Counted from the first letter of the stretch, positions 15,430 to 23,736 are shown. The stretch: 23,751 nt of DNA from an uncultured Holdemanella sp. (GCF_934754935.1 NZ_CAKVJB010000035.1:1-23751), one strand, 5' to 3'. Program-made: numbers and translations. Notes: generated from the letters alone by a model not told the origin.

Positions 15430-16287
15430 ATGAAATTGGAAAAAAGGATAGAACTATGTGATTCTATGACACCGCTAGAGTCAGAAATCGCATCTTATAT
15501 TTTAAATAATAGAGATGAGGTTATGAAACTAAAGATTCAAGAATTAGCTGATATACTCTTTATATCAAAATCTGCGATTCATCGTTTTGTGAAAAAGATT
15601 GGTTTTAATGGTTTCAATGATTTAAAAGTAAGTATCGCAAAAGAAAATGCTGATTTATTAGAAAACAATTCATATATCAATGTGAATTATCCATTTCAGG
15701 CAAAGGATAATCCAAGACAGATAGCTTTTAAGCTTTTAGAACTTTATGAGAAGGCTATTAAAGATACATTTGAATATGTTGATTTAGACCAAATCAAAGC
15801 AGTTTCACAATTAATAGATTCGGCGGATGTAGTTGATATTTATACTCATGCCCATAATTCAAATATCGCAGAAAACTTTCAAGATAAAATGTTGACAATT
15901 GGAAAAAGTGTAAACTGTCCAAGCAGCTTTTATAATCAAAGATTAACTGTATTGGCTTCAGATAAAAAACACGTAGCGATTATTCTATCTTATTCGGGAA
16001 AGGCTACATTTATATTGCCGATTGTAAAAAAATTATATGAAAAAGGTGTGAAAGTTATACAAATTGGAAAAGCAGGAAGTAATTATTATTCTCAATATGT
16101 GACATATCATTTATCTATTAGTGATTCTGAAAATAATCGAGATAGAATGTCTCAGTTTTCAAGTCATATAGCTATGCAATACATTATGGATGTTTTATAT
16201 GGTTGTATTTATAATGAGAGAAGAAGAAAGAATACAAAATATATTTATGATTCAATTGATTATATGGATGATCGACCAAAGGATTAA
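15430..16287 (+). CDS. RpiR/MurR-family transcriptional regulator (HTH + SIS)
   Basis: 285 residues from ATG 15430, preceded by GGAGGGG. A longer frame from 15292 overlaps the previous gene and is not used. The N-terminal HTH_6 domain (~1-75) includes KIQELADILFISKSAIHRFVK. The SIS sugar-phosphate-binding domain (~125-250) includes YTHAHNSNIAENF and ILSYSGKATFILPIVKKL, where SYSG is the phosphosugar loop. Regulators of this family (GlvR, MurR) sense a sugar phosphate and control the neighbouring PTS and hydrolase genes. Here the target is very probably the GH4/PTS operon at 18096-22597, now separated from it by an IS110 element. A strong terminator follows, so the regulator is transcribed separately. 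Confidence 0.9.
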   Translation: MKLEKRIELCDSMTPLESEIASYILNNRDEVMKLKIQELADILFISKSAIHRFVKKIGFNGFNDLKVSIAKENADLLENNSYINVNYPFQAKDNPRQIAFKLLELYEKAIKDTFEYVDLDQIKAVSQLIDSADVVDIYTHAHNSNIAENFQDKMLTIGKSVNCPSSFYNQRLTVLASDKKHVAIILSYSGKATFILPIVKKLYEKGVKVIQIGKAGSNYYSQYVTYHLSISDSENNRDRMSQFSSHIAMQYIMDVLYGCIYNERRRKNTKYIYDSIDYMDDRPKD

Positions 16288-16326
16288 AAAGATTCAAAAA
16301 GTTTCAGATTTTTTTGAATCTTTTTT
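16286..16326 (+). terminator. Rho-independent terminator after the RpiR gene
   Basis: AAAAAGATTCAAAAA (16286-16300) pairs with TTTTTTTGAATCTTTTTT (16309-16326). The loop is short and the arm continues into ATTTT. It overlaps the stop codon of the gene. Between it and the IS hairpin at 16541 lie ~210 AT-rich bases in which I see only AACTA/TAGTT (~16469-16485). Confidence 0.85.
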
Positions 16327-16540
16327 ATTTTGCTCAGAAAAAACTATCTTCGATTCTTGGGCATATTGAATAACAATTGGGTGAAATGTAAATTAAAGCT
16401 ATCAATAGAAAAGCTAACTATATAAAATTCAAGTATTTTTTTTTAAAAGTTTGAAAATATAAAATAACTAGATTTTTTAGTTAGTTTTAAATTGATCTTT
16501 GAAAATGCGAATATTGGATTAAATTTAGGCATGACGAAAA

Positions 16541-16571
16541 GAACTTTTAAAATTCGATTTTTTAAAAGTTC
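16541..16571 (-). terminator. Terminator of the IS110 transposase gene
   Basis: GAACTTTTAAAA (16541-16552) and TTTTAAAAGTTC (16560-16571) form a perfect 12-bp stem with a 7-base loop. On the minus strand TTTT follows. It lies 23 bases after the transposase stop. Confidence 0.7.
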
Positions 16572-16593
16572 AGATGCTTTAGATGCATTTGTC

Positions 16594-17784
16594 TTATCTT
16601 AATAATGCAGGATCAAATGATTGTCCTGTTTCTAGTAAATGATAAATGATTCTAAGCAGCTTTCTAATGCAGTGACCTTGAGCACAACGGTGTCCTTTAC
16701 CTTGAGAAATCTTTAATAGATAGTATTTCTTGAATACAGGATTATTGTTAATTACAGTCAGTATGATTTGATACAAAGTCTTTCTAAGATACTTAGATCC
16801 TTTCTTGGTTATGCCAGTATGTTGGGCGTTGTATTGACTCGATTCATAATGATAGGGTGCTACTCCTGCAAATTTAATGATCTGAGAAGGCTTGGAATAA
16901 TTGCCAATATCTCCTAATTCGGCTAAAATAGAAGTACCAGAGAAATGAGAAATCCCTGGAATGCTTAGGATAGGAGAGTTGTTTGTGATTGAGAACTCTT
17001 CTATTTTTTTATCTATTTCAGCGATTTGCTCTTTAATAAGCGTGATTTGTCTTACCAAGTGTTTGATCTGTATAGTTTCAACTTCAGAAGAGATTCCGAT
17101 AGAATTCTTAGCACATTCTTTTAATTTTTCAGGAGTCAATGAAATACGTTTACCTCTACCTTCAATTTCGAAACATTTACGAATTGTACGAATATCTGTA
17201 GAAGCGATTGCTTCAGCGCTGCCAAACGTTTTAAGAAGATTCATGTAAACAATGCCATATTTCGAGCTGAACAAAGTATTGAATTCAGGGAAAACAAGAT
17301 CAATCGATTTCTGTAGTCGATTACAGTAGACATTGAGTTCTTCCTTTAGATTATGGTGATGACGAGTCAATTGTCTTTGTTCATATAAATCAAAACGATC
17401 AACTTTAGTAATACGATACTGTTTCTTACGCTCAGGAGTATCTAGAACATCACAAATAGTGATTGTATCCAGTTTGTCATTCTTAGTAATGCCACCTTCC
17501 ATTTTGCGTGTAAGATCAGTAGTTTTAGGGTTGATCAAGGCAACGGTATATCCATTGCTAAGAAGAAATTTTAGAAGAGCAACATGGTAATGCCCAGTAT
17601 CTTCCATATCAATTAGAATTGATTTTTTAGAATACGGTTTAAGAGAGTTGATTAGAAAGTCAAATCCTTCTTTGTTGTTAGAAAAAGAAGAAGAAGAAGG
17701 TGCAACATTGAATTCACCGGTTTCTTTGTCCATGACACAAAAATGATGACTGTTCTTTCCAACATCGATACCAACTAATTTCAT
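16594..17784 (-). CDS. IS110-family transposase/recombinase (DEDD)
   Basis: 396 residues, full length for the family. The N-terminal RuvC-like DEDD domain shows D7 (GIDVGK), E61 (MEDTGH), D103 (TKND) and D106 (KLDT), the four expected acidic residues at the expected spacing. The C-terminal Transposase_20 domain has PGISHFSGTSILAELGDI and FAGVAPYHYESSQ, with the catalytic serine in the SS at 315-316, then GSKYLRKTLYQI. AAAGGATG lies upstream of the ATG. All key residues are present, so the enzyme is probably active. These recombinases cut and join DNA through a serine and use a bridge (seek) RNA from the element's non-coding end to choose target and donor. Confidence 0.95.
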   Translation of the reverse strand: MKLVGIDVGKNSHHFCVMDKETGEFNVAPSSSSFSNNKEGFDFLINSLKPYSKKSILIDMEDTGHYHVALLKFLLSNGYTVALINPKTTDLTRKMEGGITKNDKLDTITICDVLDTPERKKQYRITKVDRFDLYEQRQLTRHHHNLKEELNVYCNRLQKSIDLVFPEFNTLFSSKYGIVYMNLLKTFGSAEAIASTDIRTIRKCFEIEGRGKRISLTPEKLKECAKNSIGISSEVETIQIKHLVRQITLIKEQIAEIDKKIEEFSITNNSPILSIPGISHFSGTSILAELGDIGNYSKPSQIIKFAGVAPYHYESSQYNAQHTGITKKGSKYLRKTLYQIILTVINNNPVFKKYYLLKISQGKGHRCAQGHCIRKLLRIIYHLLETGQSFDPALLR

Positions 17785-17970
17785 AAATAAACATCCTTTC
17801 TTTATAGAAACGTGTGAAAATGGTTATCCACAACACTTAGACCACAAAACCTGGTTCAAAATACGAATTCAAAGACTCATCTAACTAATCACTGTTTTGG
17901 AATAAGGTGTGGTAAGAACCTTTTTAAAGTAGTCAAGCCACAGGAGAAAAATATACAAATCCACATTCAC
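17785..17970 (-). ncRNA. Candidate bridge (seek) RNA of the IS110 element
   Basis: The ~215-base region before the transposase start has no reading frame but holds several nested inverted repeats. Read on the minus strand: TGTGG...CCACA enclosing ACTTT/AAGGT (in 17905-17944), then ACCA...TGGT (~17840-17855), then GTGT...ACAC (~17810-17838). Two or more looped stems upstream of an IS110-type recombinase are the known place and build of bridge RNAs. The exact ends and guide loops are not determined. Confidence 0.4.
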
Positions 17971-18015
17971 ATATTCAATTTTACAAATTAACAACACCGT
18001 CTTCAACCACGGTTA

Positions 18016-18045
18016 TTGAAGGCTGAAAGAAAGGAGAAGTATATT
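18016..18045 (+). promoter_or_regulatory. Promoter of the beta-glucoside operon
   Basis: TTGAAG (18016-18021), an 18-base spacer, then TATATT (18040-18045), 51 bases before the GH4 start codon. The -10 box is inside the left arm of a 10-bp palindrome. CTTCAA/TTGAAG (18001-18021) forms a further small inverted repeat over the -35 box. Confidence 0.55.
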
Positions 18046-18081
18046 GTAGATGACCAGTTAGATGGGTCAATTACAATATAC
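18039..18081 (+). promoter_or_regulatory. Long inverted repeat over promoter and leader of the beta-glucoside operon
   Basis: GTATATTGTA (18039-18048) and TACAATATAC (18072-18081) are perfect 10-bp inverted arms, with TGACC/GGTCA (18051-18055, 18065-18069) nested inside. The outer arm centres are 33 bp apart, three helical turns. The left arm overlaps the -10 box and the right arm ends at the ribosome binding site (AGGAG). This fits an operator pair for the SIS-domain regulator at 15430. If transcription starts further upstream, it would instead form an RNA hairpin next to the binding site. Confidence 0.6.
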
Positions 18082-18095
18082 CAGGAGAAAACATT

Positions 18096-19487
18096 ATGGA
18101 AAAAGGATTGAAAATTGTTACGATTGGTGGCGGAAGCAGTTATACACCTGAATTGATGGAAGGTTTCATTAAACGTTACAATGAACTTCCGATTAAGGAA
18201 ATTTGGCTTGTTGATATTGAACAAGGAAAAGAAAAAGTGAATATTGATGCCGAAATGTCACAACGTATGTGGGATGCAGCAGGTTATGATGTAAAGGTAC
18301 ATGTATCCTTTGATCGTAGAGAAGCATTAAAAGATGCGGATTTCGTTACAACACAATTTAGAGTGGGCTTATTGGAAGCTAGAATTAAAGATGAGAGAAT
18401 TCCTTTGTCTTATGGAATGTTAGGACAAGAAACAAATGGAGCTGGTGGAATTTTTAAAGCGTTTAGAACAATTCCTGTAATTCTTGATATTGTAGAGGAT
18501 ATGAAGGAATTATGTCCAAATGCATGGCTAATTAATTTTACAAATCCAAGTGGAATGGTAACTGAAGCAGTTATTAAATACGGAAAGTGGGATCGTTGTA
18601 TTGGTTTATGTAACGTTCCAACGATTGCTATGATGAAAGAGCCTATTGCATTAAATGTAGATCCAAATGATTTGATTTATCAATTCGTGGGTTTAAATCA
18701 CTTTCATTGGCACAAAGTATATGATAAAGATGGAAATGAATTAACAAGTAAAGTAATTGATGCTATGTTGGATGGAAAAGATGTTGGTCTTCCAGCAAAC
18801 ATAAATAACGTTCCTTTCTTTGGAGAACAAATCAGAGAAATGAATATGATTCCTTGTGGATACCATAGATATTATTATCGTCAACAAGAAATGTTAGAGC
18901 ATAGTTTGATGGAATATGAAACAATTGGGACTCGTGGTCAACAAGTAAAAGAAACAGAAAATAAATTGTTTGAATTATATAAAAATCCTAATTTAGATCA
19001 TAAACCAGAAGAATTAGCAAAACGTGGTGGGGCTTATTACAGTGATGCAGCGTGTGAATGTATTAATGCGATTTATAACAATAAGCAGACTCATATGGTT
19101 GTCAGTACCAAAAATAGAGGAGCAATTCCAGAATTGCCTGAAGATTCAATAGTTGAAGTAAGTTGCTATATTGGCGCAAAAGGGGCAATGCCTGTTGCTT
19201 GGGGAAAATTGCCAAGTGCACAAAGAGGCTGGCTTCAATGCATGAAAGCAATGGAAGAATGTACTATCGAAGCTGCAGTAACTGGTAATTATGGATTGGC
19301 ACTTGAAGCATTTACATTAAATGAATTGATTCCATCGGGAGAAAATGCAAAGCGTGTTTTAGATGAATTGTTGATTGCACATAAGAATTATTTACCACAA
19401 TTTAAGTCTACAATTGAAAAATTAGAAAAAGAAAATGTCACAATCAAAGATTCAGTAGTGAACGAGATTATTGCTCATGAGCGTTAA
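18096..19487 (+). CDS. 6-phospho-beta-glucosidase, glycoside hydrolase family 4
   Basis: 463 residues, the usual family length. The NAD-binding GGGSSYTPE is at residues 11-19; INFTNPSG is at 146-153; the Mn-binding Cys172 is in GLCNVP and His202 in GLNHFHW; CGYHRYYYRQQ carries the catalytic tyrosine region. GLCNVP, rather than the CDMP of alpha-specific enzymes, points to 6-phospho-beta-glucosides (LicH/CelF/BglT type). The enzyme works by NAD-assisted oxidation-elimination and frees glucose 6-phosphate from sugars phosphorylated during PTS uptake. AGGAG lies 9 bases before ATG. It is the first gene of an operon with epimerase, EIICB and EIIA, downstream of an RpiR regulator. The specific substrate (cellobiose, gentiobiose or an aryl glucoside) is not known. 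Confidence 0.93.
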   Translation: MEKGLKIVTIGGGSSYTPELMEGFIKRYNELPIKEIWLVDIEQGKEKVNIDAEMSQRMWDAAGYDVKVHVSFDRREALKDADFVTTQFRVGLLEARIKDERIPLSYGMLGQETNGAGGIFKAFRTIPVILDIVEDMKELCPNAWLINFTNPSGMVTEAVIKYGKWDRCIGLCNVPTIAMMKEPIALNVDPNDLIYQFVGLNHFHWHKVYDKDGNELTSKVIDAMLDGKDVGLPANINNVPFFGEQIREMNMIPCGYHRYYYRQQEMLEHSLMEYETIGTRGQQVKETENKLFELYKNPNLDHKPEELAKRGGAYYSDAACECINAIYNNKQTHMVVSTKNRGAIPELPEDSIVEVSCYIGAKGAMPVAWGKLPSAQRGWLQCMKAMEECTIEAAVTGNYGLALEAFTLNELIPSGENAKRVLDELLIAHKNYLPQFKSTIEKLEKENVTIKDSVVNEIIAHER

Positions 19488-20508
19488 ACAAGAAGTATTT
19501 GGAATACATCCATCGGGCAAAGAGGTTTACAAGTTTGAAATCACAAATAAGCAAGGAATGAAAGCAGTAATTACTAATTTTGGTGCTATTCTTATATCCT
19601 TGTTTGTTAAAGATAAAAAGGGTAATTTTCAGGATGTAGTATTGGGATATGACTCATTGGAAGAATATCTTGATAACCATCCAATGTTTGGAGCGACGGT
19701 AGGACGCAACGTAAATCGTATATCAAACGCAAAGTTTGAACTGGATGGAAAAACATATTTATTGGATAAGAATAGAGGAAATCATAATATCCATAGTGAT
19801 AAAGAACATGGGTTTCATAAAGTGATTTGGGATTATGAAATCACTGGCGAAAATTCTGTATGTTTATCTTATTTAAGTTGTGATATGGAGCAAGGCTTTC
19901 CAGGTGAAGTCTATATAAAGATGACATATACATTGACAGAAACAAATGGATTGATATTGTCATATTTTGCGACACCAAATAAAAGAACGATTTTAAATGT
20001 TACGAATCATACATATTTTAATTTGGGAGGAAATATATTTTTTACAGAGTTTTGTATTCATGCGAAATCATTTACACCTGTTGATGAAGATATAATTCCA
20101 ACTGGTGAAATTAAACAAGTAAAAAATACACCAATGGATTTAACAAAATATTCATTTATTGGGGATAGATTGAACTCGAATTATCCTCAGTTACAAATTG
20201 AAAAAGGGTATGACCATAACTATGTACTCGATCATCCTCATACGGGATTTCGATTAATTGCTCAAGCTAGAAATATGAAAAGTGGAATACATATGGATGT
20301 GTACTCGGATATGCCAGGAATGCAGTTTTATACATCAAATTCATTAAAAAATACGATAGGTAAAAATGGAGTTGTTTATAAAAAGTATGATGCATTTTGT
20401 ATGGAACCAGATTATTTTCCAAATGCTATTAACACAAAAGGTTTTGAAAAACCAATCTTTGATTCAAATAAAAATTTTATTTCAACAACAATGTATCAAT
20501 TTTATTAG
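19477..20508 (+). CDS. Aldose 1-epimerase (mutarotase)
   Basis: 343 residues from ATG 19477, which overlaps the GH4 gene by 11 bases; an in-frame TTG at 19471 is less likely. GRNVNRI is at 77-83, the catalytic histidine in NVTNHTYFNLGG (174-185), and the catalytic glutamate in CMEPDYFPNAIN near the C-terminus. The usual N-H-L-H-G-G segment is altered to NHNIHSDKEHGFHK, an unusual variant that still has the flanking His residues. The enzyme interconverts alpha and beta anomers of hexoses, here probably the sugar freed by the GH4 enzyme so that it can enter glycolysis. It is translationally coupled to its upstream neighbour. The family is certain; the exact sugar is not. Confidence 0.92.
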   Translation: MSVKQEVFGIHPSGKEVYKFEITNKQGMKAVITNFGAILISLFVKDKKGNFQDVVLGYDSLEEYLDNHPMFGATVGRNVNRISNAKFELDGKTYLLDKNRGNHNIHSDKEHGFHKVIWDYEITGENSVCLSYLSCDMEQGFPGEVYIKMTYTLTETNGLILSYFATPNKRTILNVTNHTYFNLGGNIFFTEFCIHAKSFTPVDEDIIPTGEIKQVKNTPMDLTKYSFIGDRLNSNYPQLQIEKGYDHNYVLDHPHTGFRLIAQARNMKSGIHMDVYSDMPGMQFYTSNSLKNTIGKNGVVYKKYDAFCMEPDYFPNAINTKGFEKPIFDSNKNFISTTMYQFY

Positions 20509-20522
20509 GAGGAAAATGAAAT

Positions 20523-22130
20523 ATGAATAAGTTTAAAGAGTCTGGAAAGTTTTTTGCTACGATCCAGCAGGTAGGAAAGTCTTTCTTTTTACCAGTATCT
20601 GTTTTACCAATCGCAGGGCTTTTATTAGGGCTAGGTTCTTCGTTTACAAATCAAACAACGATTGAAACATATAATTTAACAGGATTATTAGGGTCAGGAA
20701 CTGTATTAAATGGTTTATTGACAATTATGTCTCAGGTAGGTACAGCAATTTTTGGAAATTTACCATTAATTTTTGCGTTAGCAGTTGCACTAGGTATGGC
20801 AAGAAAAGAAAAAGCAGTTGCGGTATTATCATCTGGAATTGCGTTTATTGTAATGCACACATCGATTAATGCTATGCTAAAAATTTGTGGTTATATTCTT
20901 CCAGATGGAAGTCAGGCAGATTTTGTATTACAAGGACAATTATCCAGTGTACTAGGAATTACATCTTTAGAAATGGGTGTGTTTGGAGGAATTATTGTAG
21001 GCTTAGGAGTTGCAGCACTACACAATAAATTCTACAAACAAGAATTGCCTATGGCATTATCATTCTTTTCAGGGGTTCGTTTCGTACCAATTATTAGTAC
21101 TATCGTGTATATTTTTGTAGGAATTCTTTGCTTCTTTGTATGGCCATTTGTTCAAAGTGGAATCTTTACATTAGGTAATTTAGTAACAGCTTCTGGATAT
21201 GCAGGAACATTTATTTTTGGATTCCTTGAACGTGCATTGATTCCATTTGGTCTTCACCATGTATTCTACATTCCATTTTGGCAAACAGCACTTGGTGGAA
21301 CAGCCACTATTGATGGAGTCGTAGTTGCTGGTGCACAAAATATCTTCTTTGCAGAATTGGCATCATCCAATACGGTTCGCTTTAGTGTAGATGCATGTCG
21401 TTTTATGACTGGTAAATATTCGTTTATGATGGCAGGATTACCAGCAGCCGCATATGCTATGTACAAATGTGCTAGACCTGAAAATAAGAAAGTAGTAGCA
21501 GGTTTATTGTTCTCAGCTGGTTTAACTGCATTCTTAACAGGTATTACAGAACCTATTGAATTTACATTCTTATTTATTGCTCCAGGACTATTTGTTTTAC
21601 ACTGTGGTTTAGCAGGTTTATCATTCTTGCTATGTCACCTATTGAATATCTGTATTGGAACAACTTTCTCATGTGGATTGATTGATTTTACACTTTATGG
21701 ATTGCTTCAAGGACCAACAAAAACAAATTGGCCAATGATGTTAGTTTTATTTGTAATCTACGCAATTGGATACTATTTAATCTTCTCATTTATGATTAAG
21801 AAATTTAACATTATGACACCAGGACGTGAAGAAAACGCAACAAATATTAAGTTGTATACTAAAGAAGATTTGAAAAATAAAAATAATACGAAATCAGAGT
21901 TAATTCTAAAAGGTGTAGGTGGAGTTGACAATTTAGTGGATATTGATGCTTGTGCAACTCGACTTCGCTTAACTGTTGTAGATGAAAATTTAGTGAATGA
22001 AGAATTGTTAAAAGAATCAGGATCAAAAGGGTTAATTAAAAAGGGTAAAGGAATTCAAATCATTTATGGTCCACAGGTAACAGTTATTAAAAGTGATTTT
22101 GAAGAATATGTTGAGAAAGTGAGTCAATAA
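20523..22130 (+). CDS. PTS EIICB permease, glucose/glucoside (Glc) superfamily
   Basis: 535 residues. The EIIC membrane domain (~1-420) has about ten helices, FLPVSVLPIAGLLLGLG at the N-terminus, RALIPFGLHHVFYIPFW, and the substrate-site GITEPIEF near 340. A ~40-residue polar linker joins the EIIB domain (~455-535) with DACATRLRL, where Cys477 takes the phosphate. There is no EIIA domain; that is the next gene. It imports a sugar and phosphorylates it, supplying the GH4 substrate. It resembles the Bacillus GlvC/MalX-type EIICB, which also pairs with a GH4 enzyme and an RpiR regulator, but the GH4 motif here suggests a beta- rather than an alpha-glucoside. AGGAGG lies ~10 bases upstream. Confidence 0.92.
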   Translation: MNKFKESGKFFATIQQVGKSFFLPVSVLPIAGLLLGLGSSFTNQTTIETYNLTGLLGSGTVLNGLLTIMSQVGTAIFGNLPLIFALAVALGMARKEKAVAVLSSGIAFIVMHTSINAMLKICGYILPDGSQADFVLQGQLSSVLGITSLEMGVFGGIIVGLGVAALHNKFYKQELPMALSFFSGVRFVPIISTIVYIFVGILCFFVWPFVQSGIFTLGNLVTASGYAGTFIFGFLERALIPFGLHHVFYIPFWQTALGGTATIDGVVVAGAQNIFFAELASSNTVRFSVDACRFMTGKYSFMMAGLPAAAYAMYKCARPENKKVVAGLLFSAGLTAFLTGITEPIEFTFLFIAPGLFVLHCGLAGLSFLLCHLLNICIGTTFSCGLIDFTLYGLLQGPTKTNWPMMLVLFVIYAIGYYLIFSFMIKKFNIMTPGREENATNIKLYTKEDLKNKNNTKSELILKGVGGVDNLVDIDACATRLRLTVVDENLVNEELLKESGSKGLIKKGKGIQIIYGPQVTVIKSDFEEYVEKVSQ

Positions 22131-22597
22131 TGTTTTTTAGAAAGAAAATTAAAGAATTAGAAATCTATAAATGCGCGCAAGGAGACATTGTGCCTATTGA
22201 AAATGTTCCAGATCCAGTTTTTGCAGAAAAATTACTAGGTGATGGAATCGCAATCAATCCTAGTAATGGAGAAATTATTTCACCTATTGATGGACAAGTT
22301 GTTATGATTCAAGACAGCCTTCATGCGATTGGAATTAAATCTGATGAGGATATTGAAATATTAATTCATGTTGGATTGGATACAGTTGAACTAAAAGGCG
22401 AAGGGTTCGTTAAGAAAGTGAATATAAATGATAGAGTGGAAAAAGGCCAACCTATTGTATATTTTGATAAAAAAATGATTGAAGAAAAAGGCTATGATAC
22501 GATTACGATGATGATAGTTGTTAATAATGAGCGTATTTGTGGATTGGAAAAAGGCAATCAATTAGACAAACCTTTAATAAAAGTTCAATATAAATAA
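22130..22597 (+). CDS. PTS EIIA, glucose type (Crr family)
   Basis: 155 residues, a single-domain EIIA-Glc protein. Phosphoryl-accepting His80 lies in ILIHVGLDTVELKGEGF, and the helper His65 in SLHAIGI. SPIDGQV (51-57) is the usual opening strand. It carries phosphate from HPr to Cys477 of the EIICB encoded just before. Its ATG shares one base with the EIICB stop (TAATG), so the two are coupled. It is the last gene of the operon, followed by a strong bidirectional terminator. Confidence 0.94.
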   Translation: MFFRKKIKELEIYKCAQGDIVPIENVPDPVFAEKLLGDGIAINPSNGEIISPIDGQVVMIQDSLHAIGIKSDEDIEILIHVGLDTVELKGEGFVKKVNINDRVEKGQPIVYFDKKMIEEKGYDTITMMIVVNNERICGLEKGNQLDKPLIKVQYK

Positions 22598-22602
22598 AGA
22601 AA

Positions 22603-22634
22603 ACTGTAGCGATGTGATTCGCTACAGTCTTTTT
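22603..22634. terminator. Bidirectional terminator between the PTS operon and the yitT-like gene
   Basis: ACTGTAGCGA (22603-22612) and TCGCTACAGT (22619-22628) form a perfect 10-bp stem with a TGTGAT loop. CTTTTTC follows on the plus strand and TTTCTTTATTT on the minus strand, so it can end transcripts from both sides. A second inverted repeat, ATAATCC/GGATTAT (22672-22701), lies nearer the minus-strand gene. Confidence 0.88.
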
Positions 22635-22752
22635 CTATATTAAGAAATGGGTTTGGAAAAAACATAATATCATAATCCATTTCGAATACAAAAAGGATTA
22701 TCCTAATAGCTAACGGAGTGTGTGAATTAAACTAAATGTAGTACGGGTTTTA

Positions 22753-23616
22753 TTATCTAAGCTTTTCAACGCTTTTCTTATTATTCCAAGTACCAATGAC
22801 TTCATTGACTGTAGATACAGTAACGAATGCTTCAATATCACTTTCTTGAAGATAATATAGTAATTTTTTATATTCATTTGTAGCCATGATTGTGACAAGC
22901 TCTGTATGTTCTGTCTTATCATAACCACCTTTTGCCGAATATAAAGTAACACCACGCTTTAATGTGTTCATGATATAATCTTGAATGACTTCATATTCTT
23001 TGGATAAGATACAAATCTTCTTTTTCTTATTAAAACCATCAATAAAATAATCCACAGCCTGACCATTGGCTAGTGTTGCCAAAGCACCAACCACTAAAGC
23101 ACCAATATCATATACAATTAAACTTGTTGTACAAATCAATAAGCCAACTAATGTACATGCTTTACCAAGATCCATATGTGTATATTTATTTACGATTTTC
23201 GCAATGATATCTGTTCCCCCACTTGATGCGTTTACACGGAATAGAATGGTCTGTCCAAAAGCTAAAATCAATGTATAGGTAGCCATGTCAAAAACAGCGT
23301 TTTGGGTTAAAGAAATATTGTTTGGATAGATTCTTTCAAATACAGCTAGAAATAAAGGCAATAATAAAGAGGCATAAATTGTTTTTGCTCCAAATTCCTT
23401 ACCAATTAGAACAATACCAAGAATCAACAATAAGGCGTTGATCACAAAGGTAAGTGTAGAAATAGATAGACTTGTGATTTTAGCTAAAACCATAGCTAAA
23501 CCAGTAACACTTCCGGTGATAACTTGGCTTGGAATCAAGAAGAAATATATGGCGACACTGATGATAAACATGGCGAGTGTGATGGTCAAAAAGCTTTTTA
23601 ATGTATTCGTTTTCAT
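22753..23616 (-). CDS. YitT family membrane protein (YitT + DUF2179)
   Basis: 287 residues from ATG 23616, chosen because GGAGG lies ten bases before it; the in-frame TTG at 23631 is part of that binding site. The first ~180 residues hold five to six helices, with the family motifs FFLIPSQVITGSVTGLAMV and FRVNASSGGTDIIAKIVNKY. The last ~95 are a soluble DUF2179 domain (KICILSKEYEVIQDYIM, LKRGVTLYSAKGGY) expected in the cytoplasm. The family is common in Firmicutes; its transport role is unproven. CATAAT with an upstream TG (minus strand, near 23640) could be an extended -10 promoter. It probably ends at the hairpin shared with the PTS operon. Confidence 0.9.
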   Translation of the reverse strand: MKTNTLKSFLTITLAMFIISVAIYFFLIPSQVITGSVTGLAMVLAKITSLSISTLTFVINALLLILGIVLIGKEFGAKTIYASLLLPLFLAVFERIYPNNISLTQNAVFDMATYTLILAFGQTILFRVNASSGGTDIIAKIVNKYTHMDLGKACTLVGLLICTTSLIVYDIGALVVGALATLANGQAVDYFIDGFNKKKKICILSKEYEVIQDYIMNTLKRGVTLYSAKGGYDKTEHTELVTIMATNEYKKLLYYLQESDIEAFVTVSTVNEVIGTWNNKKSVEKLR

Positions 23617-23679
23617 TTTTAAAACCTCCAACCCCTATTATGCCAAAAAAAGTGCAAAAAAAGAAGAGGATTATCCAAT

Positions 23680-23736
23680 GTCATTAAGTTAAGAAATGAC
23701 GAACCATCCAGATACTATTGTCTGGATGGTATTTTT
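23680..23736 (+). terminator. Orphan plus-strand terminator with preceding hairpin
   Basis: GTCATT/AATGAC (23680-23700) forms a small stem. Then ACCATCCAGA (23703-23712) and TCTGGATGGT (23721-23730) form a perfect 10-bp stem with an 8-base loop, followed by ATTTTTATTT. No plus-strand gene precedes it: the upstream DNA is the antisense of the yitT-like gene and its leader. It must end a small RNA or antisense transcript, or be a leftover. Confidence 0.7.

Larger units (their letters stand above)
16541..18000 (-). mobile_element. IS110-family insertion sequence (ends approximate)
   Basis: It consists of a transposase gene on the minus strand (16594-17784), a ~215-base non-coding region upstream of it and a short region with a terminator hairpin downstream. 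That is the usual build of IS110 elements, whose long non-coding end encodes a bridge RNA and which lack terminal inverted repeats and target duplications. The true ends cannot be fixed from this sequence; they must lie between 16327 and ~18015, since the terminator on one side and the promoter on the other look intact. It stands between a regulator and its probable target operon. Confidence 0.75.

Noticed and set aside
22710..22955. Minus-strand frame of 81 codons
   Set aside because: It lies in another frame of the yitT-like gene's 3' end and past its stop; it is a shadow.
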